A stretch of 28,329 bases of DNA from NCBI GenBank assembly GCA_947472115.1, contig CANIZU010000005.1, positions 1 through 28,329 on the forward strand, read 5' to 3'. A program made the position numbers and the translations under genes. Origin of the DNA: Flavobacteriales bacterium (GTDB taxonomy: Bacteria; Bacteroidota; Bacteroidia; NS11-12g; UBA955). The notes below the pieces were generated by a model, which searched no databases, had not been told where the DNA came from, and saw nothing but the letters and a program-made list of their open reading frames with translations. This document shows, piece by piece, positions 7,530 through 15,240 of this stretch (positions are counted from its first letter, which is position 1; each line of letters starts with the position of its first letter).

Positions 7530-10100
7530 TTAAAACTGCTGTCCGATAAAGAAGTGCACCTGTGTGGCCTTGCCACTCGCAGGAACCTGCTTGTAATCAA
7601 ATCCATAGGCCCAATCTAAGCCTATCAAGCCAAACATTGGCATAAACAATCGAACGCCAACACCTGCTGCACGCTTCAATTGGAATGGGTTGTATTTATT
7701 CATGCTAGACCAAGCATCACCCGCTTCTGCAAATGCCAAGATATAAACTGTGGCAGTCTGACTATTGGTAATAGCCTGCCTCAATTCAACCGTAAATTTA
7801 TTGAAAATCGGAGCACCCGCCTGAGCACCCATCGCCGTTTGTGAAATCGTATAGTTGTCGTATCCACGCTGTGAAATAATTTCCGTTGCAGCAATGTTGT
7901 AACCAAAGATACCTGCTCCACCCACCTGAAAACGCTCAAAGAATGTGAGTCCCAACTTGGGATTATACGCACCCAAAAATCCCATTCTCGCCTTGGCCAT
8001 CACCACCAGTTTCTTATACACCGGAGTATACCATTCTACATCCAACTTACACTTATAGAATTCCGCCCATTTGTAACGTTCATTTAAGCTCAATTTGCTA
8101 TAATCCTTGCCATTAATCAACGACAAGGGAGGGGTAGCCTGAGCGGAGAACATAAACTTACTACCCGACATAGGATAGGTGAAATCACTCAATGAATTTC
8201 TGGTAATCTCCATTGTGGTAGATGGATTGTACGATATCCCATTAAATCCTTTCGGGAATCCATAAAAGCCACCATCCATATTTTTCATGCTGTACTTCTG
8301 AAAACTCATGGACAGTGAAATATTGAAGAAGTCGTCTGGCCACTTCAATCGCTTTCCAAAGTTGACCAAATAAGTAGTTGATGTCAATGATTGATGCAAC
8401 GGATCTGTTTTTAAACGATAATCAAAACTGTTCACCGTATGATTCATCATCACACTCAAATTGTTAGGCTTCTTTCCGCCAAACCAAGGTTCAGAAAATG
8501 AAAAAGTATATCCTTGATAGTTGGCCCCGTTGCTCTGTGCACGTAAACTCAATTTTTGACCATCCCCTGTTGGAACAGGGCTCCACGTCTCCGGACTCAA
8601 TAATTTCCGACGACTAAAATTGTTCAACATAATACCGGCGGTACCAATCAATGTTGGCGTTCTACTATATCCATTTCCGCCATAACCTCCACTCAATTCA
8701 ATTTGATCAGAAGGTTTTTCTGCCAAAATATATTCGATATCTACAGTTCCGTCTGAGGCGTTTGTCTTAGGGTTGACATTCATCTGAGCGGGATCAAACA
8801 GTCCCAAAGCACCCAAATCCCTCATCGTCCGCTGAATATCACTTTTAGAAAAAACATCCCCAGGTTTGGTCCTAACCTCCCTCTGAATTACACGATCCGA
8901 AGTTTTTGTATTGCCTTTCCAAAACACCTTACCAATGGTAGCCCGTAAACCCTCATTGATCATGATGTCGATGTCAATACTGTCGCCATTAACACCCACC
9001 TCCATCGGCTGAATTTGGAACGATAAATAACCATCATCCATGTATAAACTCGAAATGTCATACCCGTTAAGGTTGGCCGACAGTTTCTCGTTAAGTACAG
9101 TTTGATTAAATAAATCACCCCTCTTGATAGAAAGCATTGAATCCAACAAACCTGTGCGATATTTCAAATTGCCCTTCCATCTGATTTTTCCAAATCGGTA
9201 TTGATGTCCTTCAAATAAATTTATGTGCAAGACGATACGATTTTCTGAAATCAATTCTACACTGTCGGAGATAATCCTAGCATCCCTAAAACCCTTAGAC
9301 AAATAGTATTTGATGATATTTCCTCTTTCATCTTCAAACTTAGAATCGATGAATTTAGATGATTTCCAAAATTTAAACTTATGAACCAGGGGTTTAAAAT
9401 CCTTGATTTGCAATGTCAAATCCTCGCTAGTAACTTTCTCATTACCCGTAAATTCAACCCTTTGTACTTTAACCTTTAAACCTGGCTTAACATCAAAGTC
9501 GAAATTCTCATATCCAGGCAAAATGATGATACTATCGTTGGCGCCGGTCTTAAATCCCTGTCTTCTCATTACTTCAACCTTGGCATTATAAAATCCTTTC
9601 TCTTTGTAGTACTTAATAATCTTCGCTTTGCTTTGATTGATTAAATCAGGCGTAATGTACATGCCCTGCTTTAGTCCCACTTCTTCTTTTAACGTCTTTG
9701 CGTTTGCGTTGCTCAAATTCAAGAAACGGTGTCCCGCCAAACGTGGTTGCTCCTCAACGCGAAACTGCACCACCACTGAACCATCATCAGCCGTTTGAAA
9801 AAATACTTGAACATCGCTAAAATATTCCAATTGCCAAATTTTCTGAATGGCGTTGCTGATTTCGGGACCGGGAATTCTAATTAATTGACCCACCGACAGA
9901 CCTGTCGCAAAAATGGTGTTGGACCTAGAAAACGGTTTGTTATTGACTTCGTAAGCAACTACATTTCGGATTTTATAGGTTGTTGGCTCAATAAAATCGT
10001 AATTTATCATAGGAGCATTGCGATAAAAACTATCCGCTGTTTGGCCGAATAAGCCATTCACAAGCCAATAGGCAAATGCTATGATGATTCCCTTTTTCAA
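7530..10100 (-). CDS. bamA: Outer-membrane protein assembly factor BamA (Omp85 family)
   Basis: This 856-residue protein starts with a signal peptide (MKKGIIIAFAYWLVNGLFG, then Q). Roughly residues 30-470 carry successive POTRA domains, visible as repeated patterns of a beta strand, IxxYYxxKGFxxAxV and IxGNxKxxxxVI. Examples are KIIKYYKEKGFYNAKVEV, VEFTGNEKVTSED with IIKYYLSKGFRDARI, and VFWKGNTKTSDRVIQREVRTKPGD. The rest is the 16-strand Omp85 barrel, with a QRGY form of the conserved loop-6 VRGF motif and a terminal aromatic residue (FFIGQQF). BamA inserts beta-barrel proteins into the outer membrane. It starts 3 bp after the uppS stop, the standard Bacteroidota order, but the usual downstream ompH/skp genes are absent: the next gene is convergent. 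Confidence 0.95.
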   Translation of the reverse strand: MKKGIIIAFAYWLVNGLFGQTADSFYRNAPMINYDFIEPTTYKIRNVVAYEVNNKPFSRSNTIFATGLSVGQLIRIPGPEISNAIQKIWQLEYFSDVQVFFQTADDGSVVVQFRVEEQPRLAGHRFLNLSNANAKTLKEEVGLKQGMYITPDLINQSKAKIIKYYKEKGFYNAKVEVMRRQGFKTGANDSIIILPGYENFDFDVKPGLKVKVQRVEFTGNEKVTSEDLTLQIKDFKPLVHKFKFWKSSKFIDSKFEDERGNIIKYYLSKGFRDARIISDSVELISENRIVLHINLFEGHQYRFGKIRWKGNLKYRTGLLDSMLSIKRGDLFNQTVLNEKLSANLNGYDISSLYMDDGYLSFQIQPMEVGVNGDSIDIDIMINEGLRATIGKVFWKGNTKTSDRVIQREVRTKPGDVFSKSDIQRTMRDLGALGLFDPAQMNVNPKTNASDGTVDIEYILAEKPSDQIELSGGYGGNGYSRTPTLIGTAGIMLNNFSRRKLLSPETWSPVPTGDGQKLSLRAQSNGANYQGYTFSFSEPWFGGKKPNNLSVMMNHTVNSFDYRLKTDPLHQSLTSTTYLVNFGKRLKWPDDFFNISLSMSFQKYSMKNMDGGFYGFPKGFNGISYNPSTTMEITRNSLSDFTYPMSGSKFMFSAQATPPLSLINGKDYSKLSLNERYKWAEFYKCKLDVEWYTPVYKKLVVMAKARMGFLGAYNPKLGLTFFERFQVGGAGIFGYNIAATEIISQRGYDNYTISQTAMGAQAGAPIFNKFTVELRQAITNSQTATVYILAFAEAGDAWSSMNKYNPFQLKRAAGVGVRLFMPMFGLIGLDWAYGFDYKQVPASGKATQVHFFIGQQF

Positions 10101-10103
10101 TTG

Positions 10104-10853
10104 TTACGCAATTTGCTCACTAGTTTTTCCAAAACGGCGTTCTCTGCCTTGATAATCGACGATTGCCTTATAAAAATCGTCTTTTGCGAAGTCAGGCCAC
10201 AAAACTGGAGTGAAATACAATTCACTATATGCAATCTCCCATAACAAGAAATTACTGATTCTCTGCTCACCACTCGTTCTTACCAATAAATCGGGATTGG
10301 GAAAACATGAGGTATTTAGTGCTTTGTCCAATATTCCGTCATTGATGTCCTCTGGGGCCAATTTACCCTCTTTTACCTCAATGCCAATTCGTTTAACCGC
10401 CTCAATAATATCCCACCTTCCACTATAACTCAACGCCAATACCAGAGTAAGCCCATCATTTTCTGCCGTTTTTGCCTTGGTTTTATCCAGCTGCGTTTGA
10501 CATTTCTTTGGCAATTTTGTCAAATCGCCAATTGTAGCCAACTTGATTTTATTTTTCATTAATGTGGGCAGCTCTGACTCAATTGTATCCACCAACAATT
10601 CCATGAGTGCATTCACTTCTTGTTCTGGCCTTGTCCAATTTTCGGTAGAAAAAGCATAAAGAGTGAGGTACTTAACGCCTATCTCTGCGGCAGATTCGAT
10701 TGCCGCTCTCACTGCTTTTACGCCTTGACGGTGACCAAAAATACGAAGGTGGCCTTTTTGCTTAGCCCATCTTCCATTCCCATCCATGATGATAGCCACA
10801 TGCTGTGGAACACGATCGGGTATGATTTGATATTGGGTCAAAAGATCACTCAC
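10104..10853 (-). CDS. uppS: Isoprenyl transferase / undecaprenyl diphosphate synthase
   Basis: This 249-residue cis-prenyltransferase makes the C55 lipid carrier for peptidoglycan and other surface polymers from farnesyl diphosphate and isopentenyl diphosphate. The signature HVAIIMDGNGRWAK (catalytic Asp24) is near the N-terminus, followed by GHRQGVKAVR and YLTLYAFSTENW. The C-terminal signature is PDLLVRTSGEQRISNFLLWE with the family RTSGE..S.F core. The start codon is GTG at 10853; no ATG is available at an appropriate place. A perfect -7 box ends 7 bases upstream and overlaps the stop of the preceding gene. It sits between the PorG-like pair and bamA, a conserved Bacteroidota neighbourhood, and is probably transcribed both from its own box and by read-through. 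Confidence 0.96.
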   Translation of the reverse strand: MSDLLTQYQIIPDRVPQHVAIIMDGNGRWAKQKGHLRIFGHRQGVKAVRAAIESAAEIGVKYLTLYAFSTENWTRPEQEVNALMELLVDTIESELPTLMKNKIKLATIGDLTKLPKKCQTQLDKTKAKTAENDGLTLVLALSYSGRWDIIEAVKRIGIEVKEGKLAPEDINDGILDKALNTSCFPNPDLLVRTSGEQRISNFLLWEIAYSELYFTPVLWPDFAKDDFYKAIVDYQGRERRFGKTSEQIA

Positions 10854-10860
10854 TGAAATG

Positions 10861-10868
10861 CAAATTTA
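10861..10868 (-). promoter_or_regulatory. -7 box (TAAATTTG) before uppS, overlapping the upstream stop codon
   Basis: On the minus strand TAAATTTG is a perfect TAnnTTTG match, and its first three bases are the TAA stop of the upstream PorG-like gene. It ends 7 bases before the GTG start of uppS. Chance similarity is possible because the region is AT-rich. Confidence 0.4.
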
Positions 10869-11684
10869 CCTACAAACTTGTGGAGTAAACCTATATGAGA
10901 AGGTTAAACCCATAAAATAATACCAATCCTTTAAATGCGTGTCGCCACGCATCGTTCCCTGTGCCAATTTTCCCCCGCCAGTCAATACCTGAGCTTGAGA
11001 ATATTCGGCCGCTCCAATGCCTTGTTGTTCTGAAATTGTTTTAAAATCTCCATACGATTTTCTAGTATCGTCCAAATAATCTGTAAATGTTTTTCTGAAA
11101 ATGACTTCTGCTCCCACGATCCAGCCGCCTGAATTTTTGCGATTCGTTGCCCTCGTCTTTAAACCGAATCCAATGGGAATACTTGGTTGTAGTTGACTAT
11201 AGGAACGTTTTTGCTGTTCTGTGCGAATGTTACGCAAATTGACGTCCTCTTTATCAAGTCGGTATGGATCAAACCAAAAACCCGAAAGTCCCAATAAAAA
11301 ATAGGGCGTTGCTACCCCATCATTAATATTCATTCCAAACGGATGGAAATTGAATTCAACCATGCTACTTGCCTCATATATTTTCGTTTGAAAATTTAAA
11401 TTTTGAAAGGACAAGCCCTTAATATCAGACGAGGTACCTTCAATCTGCAAGTAAGAAATCTGATTTCTAAGAGCGAAGTAACTGCTAAAATTGTATTTCT
11501 GATAGATGGCACCTGATGGCTTGAAGTGATTGGTGTTTAACCCCTTGCTGAAATCGCCATAATAATTGCTTACACCTGTGGTAAATCCCCATTCATTATG
11601 TCCAGAAAAATACTTCTGAGCAAAAAGTAGAGACGGCAAAAAAGCCATCGCAATGGAAAGAAATACCCCTACGAGTTTTTTCAA
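10866..11684 (-). CDS. PorG/DUF6089-like outer-membrane beta-barrel protein (second of a tandem pair)
   Basis: The open frame extends to 11759, but that would overlap the upstream gene by 73 bp and give no usable signal peptide. A TTG at 11684, two bases after the upstream TAA, gives an ideal one ((M)KKLVGVFLSIAMAFLPSLLFA, then Q), so I place the start there; the product is 272 residues. The mature N-terminus (HNEWGFTTGVSNYYGDFSKG) and alternating hydrophobic strands ending in a Phe-rich strand are typical of DUF6089. This family includes PorG, a T9SS barrel that sits upstream of uppS and bamA in Porphyromonas. It shares RKTFTDYLDD and a DWY-F ending with the upstream gene, so the two look like diverged tandem duplicates. 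Which one, if either, is the functional PorG is unknown. Confidence 0.8.
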   Translation of the reverse strand: MKKLVGVFLSIAMAFLPSLLFAQKYFSGHNEWGFTTGVSNYYGDFSKGLNTNHFKPSGAIYQKYNFSSYFALRNQISYLQIEGTSSDIKGLSFQNLNFQTKIYEASSMVEFNFHPFGMNINDGVATPYFLLGLSGFWFDPYRLDKEDVNLRNIRTEQQKRSYSQLQPSIPIGFGLKTRATNRKNSGGWIVGAEVIFRKTFTDYLDDTRKSYGDFKTISEQQGIGAAEYSQAQVLTGGGKLAQGTMRGDTHLKDWYYFMGLTFSYRFTPQVCR

Positions 11685-11686
11685 AG

Positions 11687-12673
11687 TTAAAAGGAGAAAC
11701 AAATAGATTTGCCACCAATAATTTTCCTGGTAATGGTGACGTTTAAAAACATATACCAATCGGAGCCCTTTGTTGAACCCCTTGGGTTACCCATGTAAAA
11801 TCTTTCGTATGGTAAGCCGGTAGAAGGATCCACTTGCTCGGAGCTTCTGTCTTTCAACGCCGCCGCCAAATAACCGTTAGCGCCACCCACAATTTGATCA
11901 TCCACATAATCCATACTCACATCATCCAAATAATCTGTGAAGGTTTTTCTTGCGCCAAATTCGATACCCCAAGCCCAAAAATCATCTACTTGCTGCTTAA
12001 ATCCTACACCCAGAGGAATAGAAATCTGTGTCAAATTATAACGCTTACGATCATTGTATTTGGTTGTTCCTTGTCCCTCTGTACCCAAAGTCTGCAATTC
12101 TATCCATTGCCCGTCATATTGCTCCAATTGAACATTGTGTAAAGCCTGACCTTGCGCATCAACCATTCCTGGCATATAATGAAACTGCGTAAGAGGATTG
12201 AATTTAAATACGCCAATTCCAGCAAATAAAAATGGAGTATACGGTGTGGCACGCGTGGTTTCTTCGAATCCCAAAATATTCCATTCGCCAATGGCAGAAA
12301 ACTCAACAATGTTACTCTTGAAATTGAGATTTCTTTGACCTCGTGTAATGTCCAAAGGATTGCCAGCTTGATCTAAGTGCTGAAAAGCAATATCACTCTT
12401 ATAATTTTGATCATTGCCACTGATTTGTCCAAATACCGCATTTCCGCGAAGTGTAATGAAGTCATTGTAATTGAACCTACAAATTAGTCCACCCATCATG
12501 TGCGTTTCATTCATCGCAACACCCCTAGACAAATCGCCCATATAATTAGAGCCACCAAAGGTGATACCCGCTTCAATGGGTTTTCCTTTAAATCTTTTTT
12601 TCGCTTGGGCTGACGCGTTTGCAATACTTCCCAAAGCAATCAAGATGACCAAAGTTGTTTTAAAGCGTTTCAT
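11687..12673 (-). CDS. PorG/DUF6089-like outer-membrane beta-barrel protein (first of a tandem pair)
   Basis: With ATG 12673 the product is 328 residues and starts with a signal peptide (MKRFKTTLVILIALGSIANASA, then Q); an upstream TTG/CTG extension would only add a polar tail. The mature protein begins KKRFKGKPIEAGITFGGSNYMGDLSRG, a GxxNYxGDLS pattern shared with the downstream copy. It contains RKTFTDYLDD near residue 245 and ends in alternating strands (DWYMFLNVTITRKI). It is predicted to be an outer-membrane barrel of the DUF6089/PorG type, possibly part of the T9SS that would export the M1 peptidase encoded nearby. It is longer than the second copy because of inserted loops. A perfect -7 box lies 21 bases upstream, making it the likely first gene of the four-gene unit ending with bamA. 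Confidence 0.8.
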   Translation of the reverse strand: MKRFKTTLVILIALGSIANASAQAKKRFKGKPIEAGITFGGSNYMGDLSRGVAMNETHMMGGLICRFNYNDFITLRGNAVFGQISGNDQNYKSDIAFQHLDQAGNPLDITRGQRNLNFKSNIVEFSAIGEWNILGFEETTRATPYTPFLFAGIGVFKFNPLTQFHYMPGMVDAQGQALHNVQLEQYDGQWIELQTLGTEGQGTTKYNDRKRYNLTQISIPLGVGFKQQVDDFWAWGIEFGARKTFTDYLDDVSMDYVDDQIVGGANGYLAAALKDRSSEQVDPSTGLPYERFYMGNPRGSTKGSDWYMFLNVTITRKIIGGKSICFSF

Positions 12674-12694
12674 GAATTGAATGCAGTTTAATAG

Positions 12695-12702
12695 CAAATT
12701 TA
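12695..12702 (-). promoter_or_regulatory. -7 box (TAAATTTG) upstream of the PorG-like/uppS/bamA unit
   Basis: This is a perfect TAnnTTTG match on the minus strand ending 21 bases before ATG 12673, in the 105-bp gap after the methyltransferase gene. It is the best candidate for the main promoter of the envelope-biogenesis unit. The same gap has a short inverted repeat, GATAC-N5-GTATC, near 12735, of unknown role. Confidence 0.5.
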
Positions 12703-12778
12703 AGCGCTAAACATTGGTTTTCCTACAATATCTGATACATACCGTATCTGAAAATGCAAAAATGACGTTTTTAACGAC

Positions 12779-13576
12779 TTAATTCGATTGATCTACCAGG
12801 TAATAAACGCCCATTGTAATATAATTTCTAAGCCATGGAATACCGGCAAATAAGGCGTTTTGCGTTCTAGGTTTAATTCCAAATTTATATTCATATATAG
12901 GATTGAATAAGTAGAATTTCTTGCCACAAATCGACAAACGACAGGACTTACAAATTTTCAAAAACCGCTCTATGGAAATCCCTGTGCTCCGGATTTCCTC
13001 CATCGTTTTGATACCATTGGGCTTAACACCCAACATCCTCAGAATCAATGGATAAAATCTCCCTGGTAACAAATGATAATAAGGCAATTTAGAAGCCCAT
13101 TTTTGAGGCAACACCTGTTGATGACCTCCATAAGGCATTTGCCAAGGTGGAAACGCAAAAAATACCTTGCCTCCGGGTTTCAGAAATCGCGCCAACTGAG
13201 GCATGAACCTAGCTTGGTCAGGAATGTGCTCAATTACATCTTTCAAAATAATCAAATCAAAACGAGTTCCTAAATCCGTTTCAGGTATCACATCATAAAT
13301 GTCTTTATTTAAAAATTGAACAGCCCCCGTTTCTAACTCGGATTTCATAAATTCTCGGGCAAATTCCAATCGATTTTCTTCCAATTCGATGCCAGTACAT
13401 TTGTAACCCATATCTGTAAAAGCCTTAAGAACGCCGGCCTCACCACATCCAATTTCCAAAACCGTCATGTCCGCAGGAAATGTCCAATTGCTCTGCAAAA
13501 ATGGTATTATATGCCCCACTGTAACCTGATGAGTCATATCAAAATACCGCTGCTTATTCCCGTGAAATTCGTACAT
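12779..13576 (-). CDS. Class I SAM-dependent methyltransferase, substrate unknown
   Basis: This 265-residue protein has a Rossmann-type AdoMet-binding core. Motif I is VLEIGCGEAGVL (residues 39-50), with an acidic residue closing strand 2 (GIELEEN) and motif IV as FDLIILKDVIEHI. PGGKVFFAFPPW follows at strand 5. The region after the core (GGHQQVLPQKW, YYHLLPGRFYPLILRMLGVKP) is the substrate-specific part, and I do not recognise it. The pattern belongs to the Methyltransf_11/23 group, which includes polysaccharide, lipid and quinone methyltransferases; I would not choose among these. It is soluble, with no signal peptide. A -7 box overlaps the stop of the upstream rhodanese-thioredoxin gene, giving a predicted leader of about 35 bases, though read-through from that gene is equally possible. 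Confidence 0.85.
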   Translation of the reverse strand: MYEFHGNKQRYFDMTHQVTVGHIIPFLQSNWTFPADMTVLEIGCGEAGVLKAFTDMGYKCTGIELEENRLEFAREFMKSELETGAVQFLNKDIYDVIPETDLGTRFDLIILKDVIEHIPDQARFMPQLARFLKPGGKVFFAFPPWQMPYGGHQQVLPQKWASKLPYYHLLPGRFYPLILRMLGVKPNGIKTMEEIRSTGISIERFLKICKSCRLSICGKKFYLFNPIYEYKFGIKPRTQNALFAGIPWLRNYITMGVYYLVDQSN

Positions 13577-13618
13577 GCTTAATTAAATAGTTCTAGGTTT
13601 ATTATGGTGTTTACCGCG

Positions 13619-13626
13619 CAAATTTA
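13619..13626 (-). promoter_or_regulatory. -7 box (TAAATTTG) upstream of the methyltransferase, overlapping a stop codon
   Basis: On the minus strand this perfect TAnnTTTG match begins with the TAA stop of the rhodanese-thioredoxin gene and ends 42 bases before ATG 13576. It has the same stop/box overlap as the uppS box. Confidence 0.4.
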
Positions 13627-14355
13627 AGGTTTTAACAGAGGAGAAATCGCCGATTTTAATTCATCCTGTGCAACAAAACCAGAATATCTTTTTGTTTCGC
13701 CCCCATTTTGAAATAGTATGAGGGCAGGCACCGAAGCTATTTTCATGGAAGAAACCAACTGCGGATTGCCATCGTAATCCACATAAATCACTTTTAGTTT
13801 TCCGCCACAATCTGCAATTAATGAAGGCATAAACGCTTTCATTTTTTTGCAGGGTGCACACCAAGTGGCATTAAAATCTACCAATACAACGGAATCTTTC
13901 GCCGCTTGTATCATCAACTTTAATATCTGAAGAGTCATTCCCTTATTGGGGTTGAAATTTCCAACCTCAACGGGGTGATTTTCTGCAATCCAACGACTGA
14001 TACCCCCTTGCATTTCATAGACCTTTGTAAAGCCAATGTCGAGGAGGGTTTGAGCGGCGGCCGCGCTGCGGCCGCCGCTCAAACAATATACATACACCGA
14101 CTGCGTCTTATCTAAATTACCAATCCGACTGTCAAAATCCGATCCATTATAATCAATATTCAAAGCGCCCGCCAAATGACGCTCCCCAAACTCACCGGGC
14201 GTTCTCACATCTAACAAAATCCTTTCACCCTCCGAAGCGATCTTCTTCTCAAATTCTTGAGGCCCCAAAGACACTGATTTCTGAGCCACCCCCGTTCCAC
14301 AGGAAAACAAAGCAACCATCAAAAACAAAAAACCACATCGATAAATCCTTACCAT
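13624..14355 (-). CDS. Rhodanese-thioredoxin fusion lipoprotein
   Basis: Starting at ATG 14355 the product is 243 residues with a lipoprotein signal (MVRIYRCGFLFLMVALFSC, lipid Cys19). The open frame runs on to 14382, but that only lengthens the polar start. Residues 28-130 form a rhodanese domain: LLDVRTPGEFGERHLAGALNI, then the catalytic loop with nucleophile Cys91 (YCLSGGRSA), then GGISRWIAENHPV. Residues 140-243 form a thioredoxin domain with VDFNATWCAPCKKMK (Cys166, Cys169) and the cis-Pro turn ASVPALILF (Pro210). The protein is predicted to be membrane-anchored and periplasmic, combining persulfide chemistry with disulfide exchange; partners are unknown. A perfect 17-bp-arm inverted repeat covers the Cys91 loop codons. 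It is divergent from the DUF4197 gene across 103 bp. Confidence 0.93.
   Translation of the reverse strand: MVRIYRCGFLFLMVALFSCGTGVAQKSVSLGPQEFEKKIASEGERILLDVRTPGEFGERHLAGALNIDYNGSDFDSRIGNLDKTQSVYVYCLSGGRSAAAAQTLLDIGFTKVYEMQGGISRWIAENHPVEVGNFNPNKGMTLQILKLMIQAAKDSVVLVDFNATWCAPCKKMKAFMPSLIADCGGKLKVIYVDYDGNPQLVSSMKIASVPALILFQNGGETKRYSGFVAQDELKSAISPLLKP
14048..14084. repeat. Perfect inverted repeat, 17-bp arms, 3-base loop, over the rhodanese active-site codons
   Basis: The arms 14048-14064 and 14068-14084 are exact reverse complements separated by GCT. Each arm holds the 8-bp palindrome GCGGCCGC (14057-14064 and 14068-14075). About 76% of the 37 bases are G or C by hand count, much higher than the surroundings. 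On the coding (minus) strand it encodes the catalytic loop from just after Cys91 through an Ala-rich helix start (LSGGRSAAAAQT). Single-stranded DNA or mRNA would fold into a very stable hairpin. Confidence 0.95.
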
Positions 14356-14359
14356 ATTA

Positions 14360-14367
14360 CAAAGATG
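14360..14367 (-). promoter_or_regulatory. Near-consensus -7 box (CATCTTTG) 4 bases before the rhodanese-thioredoxin ATG
   Basis: On the minus strand CATCTTTG is followed by four bases and ATG 14355. It differs from TAnnTTTG in one base and has the same N4 spacing as other lead genes. It supports the 14355 start. Confidence 0.5.
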
Positions 14368-14446
14368 TGCTCGTTGTGCCAAAATTCAACACCGATTTCT
14401 TAAAATCCCTCAACGAAAACTGCAAAAGATAATCCCTGCTACACGT

Positions 14447-14454
14447 TATCTTTG
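14447..14454 (+). promoter_or_regulatory. -7 box (TATCTTTG) 4 bases before the DUF4197 ATG
   Basis: This perfect TAnnTTTG match ends exactly four bases before ATG 14459, predicting a leaderless or nearly leaderless mRNA. No -33 TTTG is evident. Confidence 0.65.
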
Positions 14455-14458
14455 AAGA

Positions 14459-15232
14459 ATGCAAGGATCAAAAACTGTAGCCGCCACTATCATCATTGCC
14501 TTTTTTACCGGCTGCAATATTTCATTGCCAACCATCACCGTGCCAACCAATATTTCGGAAATCAACGCCAAAATTGCTGTACCTAAGGCACTCTCTCAAG
14601 AAGAAGCAGGACAAGGACTTAAAGAAGCACTCAAAAAAGGAGTCGCCAATGGCACCGAAGGCCTAATGAAACCCGGTGGATTCGCTCAAAGCCTAGCTTA
14701 TAAAATCCTATTGCCCGAAGAAATCAGAAACCTCGAACAAAAAATCCGTGGTAATGCACTTCTCAATGCGGCCATCGGCAAAGAATTAGATAAAACCATA
14801 GACGCCATGAATGTTGGTGCCGAAAAAGCCATGTCAAAAGCCCTTCCCATTTTTACCAACGCCATCACCAATATGAGTTTTATGGATGCCATGAAAATCC
14901 TAACAGGTGGTCAAGGCGCCGCAACCCAGTACCTCAAAACAAATACAACAACCCAACTGAGTCAAGCCTTTCAGCCAGAAATCAAATCCGCACTGGAGTC
15001 TGTAGCCGTCTACAACCACTGGACACCCATCGTAAATACCGTAAACAAAAACAAAAAACTCCTCGGTTTAACTGCAGATGTAAACCCAAATCTCGAACTT
15101 TACGTAACCGAAAAAGCGATGTCAGCCCTCTTCCAAGAAATTGAAATTCAAGAGAACGCCATACGCAAAGATCCTATCAATCGCACCAGTGAAATACTGA
15201 AAAAAGTTTTTAATTACGCCGACCAAAATTAA
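14459..15232 (+). CDS. DUF4197-family lipoprotein
   Basis: This 257-residue protein has a lipoprotein signal ending at Cys19 (IIAFFTGC). The mature part is mostly alpha-helical and matches the DUF4197 pattern. It has LKEALKKGVANGTEGLMKPGGF near residues 53-75, KILLPEEIRNLEQKIR, then a helix with GAEKAMSKALPIFTNAITNMSFMDAMKIL and GGQGAATQYLK, and a C-terminal domain starting FQPEIKSALESV. The family is widespread in Gram-negative bacteria and its biochemical role is unknown. It is predicted to be anchored in the periplasm or outer membrane. The TonB-dependent receptor gene begins 8 bp downstream on the same strand, so the two are probably co-transcribed, but a functional link is not established. 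Confidence 0.9.
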   Translation: MQGSKTVAATIIIAFFTGCNISLPTITVPTNISEINAKIAVPKALSQEEAGQGLKEALKKGVANGTEGLMKPGGFAQSLAYKILLPEEIRNLEQKIRGNALLNAAIGKELDKTIDAMNVGAEKAMSKALPIFTNAITNMSFMDAMKILTGGQGAATQYLKTNTTTQLSQAFQPEIKSALESVAVYNHWTPIVNTVNKNKKLLGLTADVNPNLELYVTEKAMSALFQEIEIQENAIRKDPINRTSEILKKVFNYADQN

Positions 15233-15240
15233 ATTCTGCC

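Noticed and set aside
11391..11404. 14-bp AT-only palindrome AAAATTTAAATTTT in the second PorG-like gene
   Set aside because: AT-only palindromes of this length are expected in such sequence, and it is inside coding sequence with ordinary codons.
12721..12778. Possible terminator after the methyltransferase gene
   Set aside because: Only a 4-bp stem (CGTT/AACG) with a short T run and a separate GATAC/GTATC repeat are seen; too weak to call.
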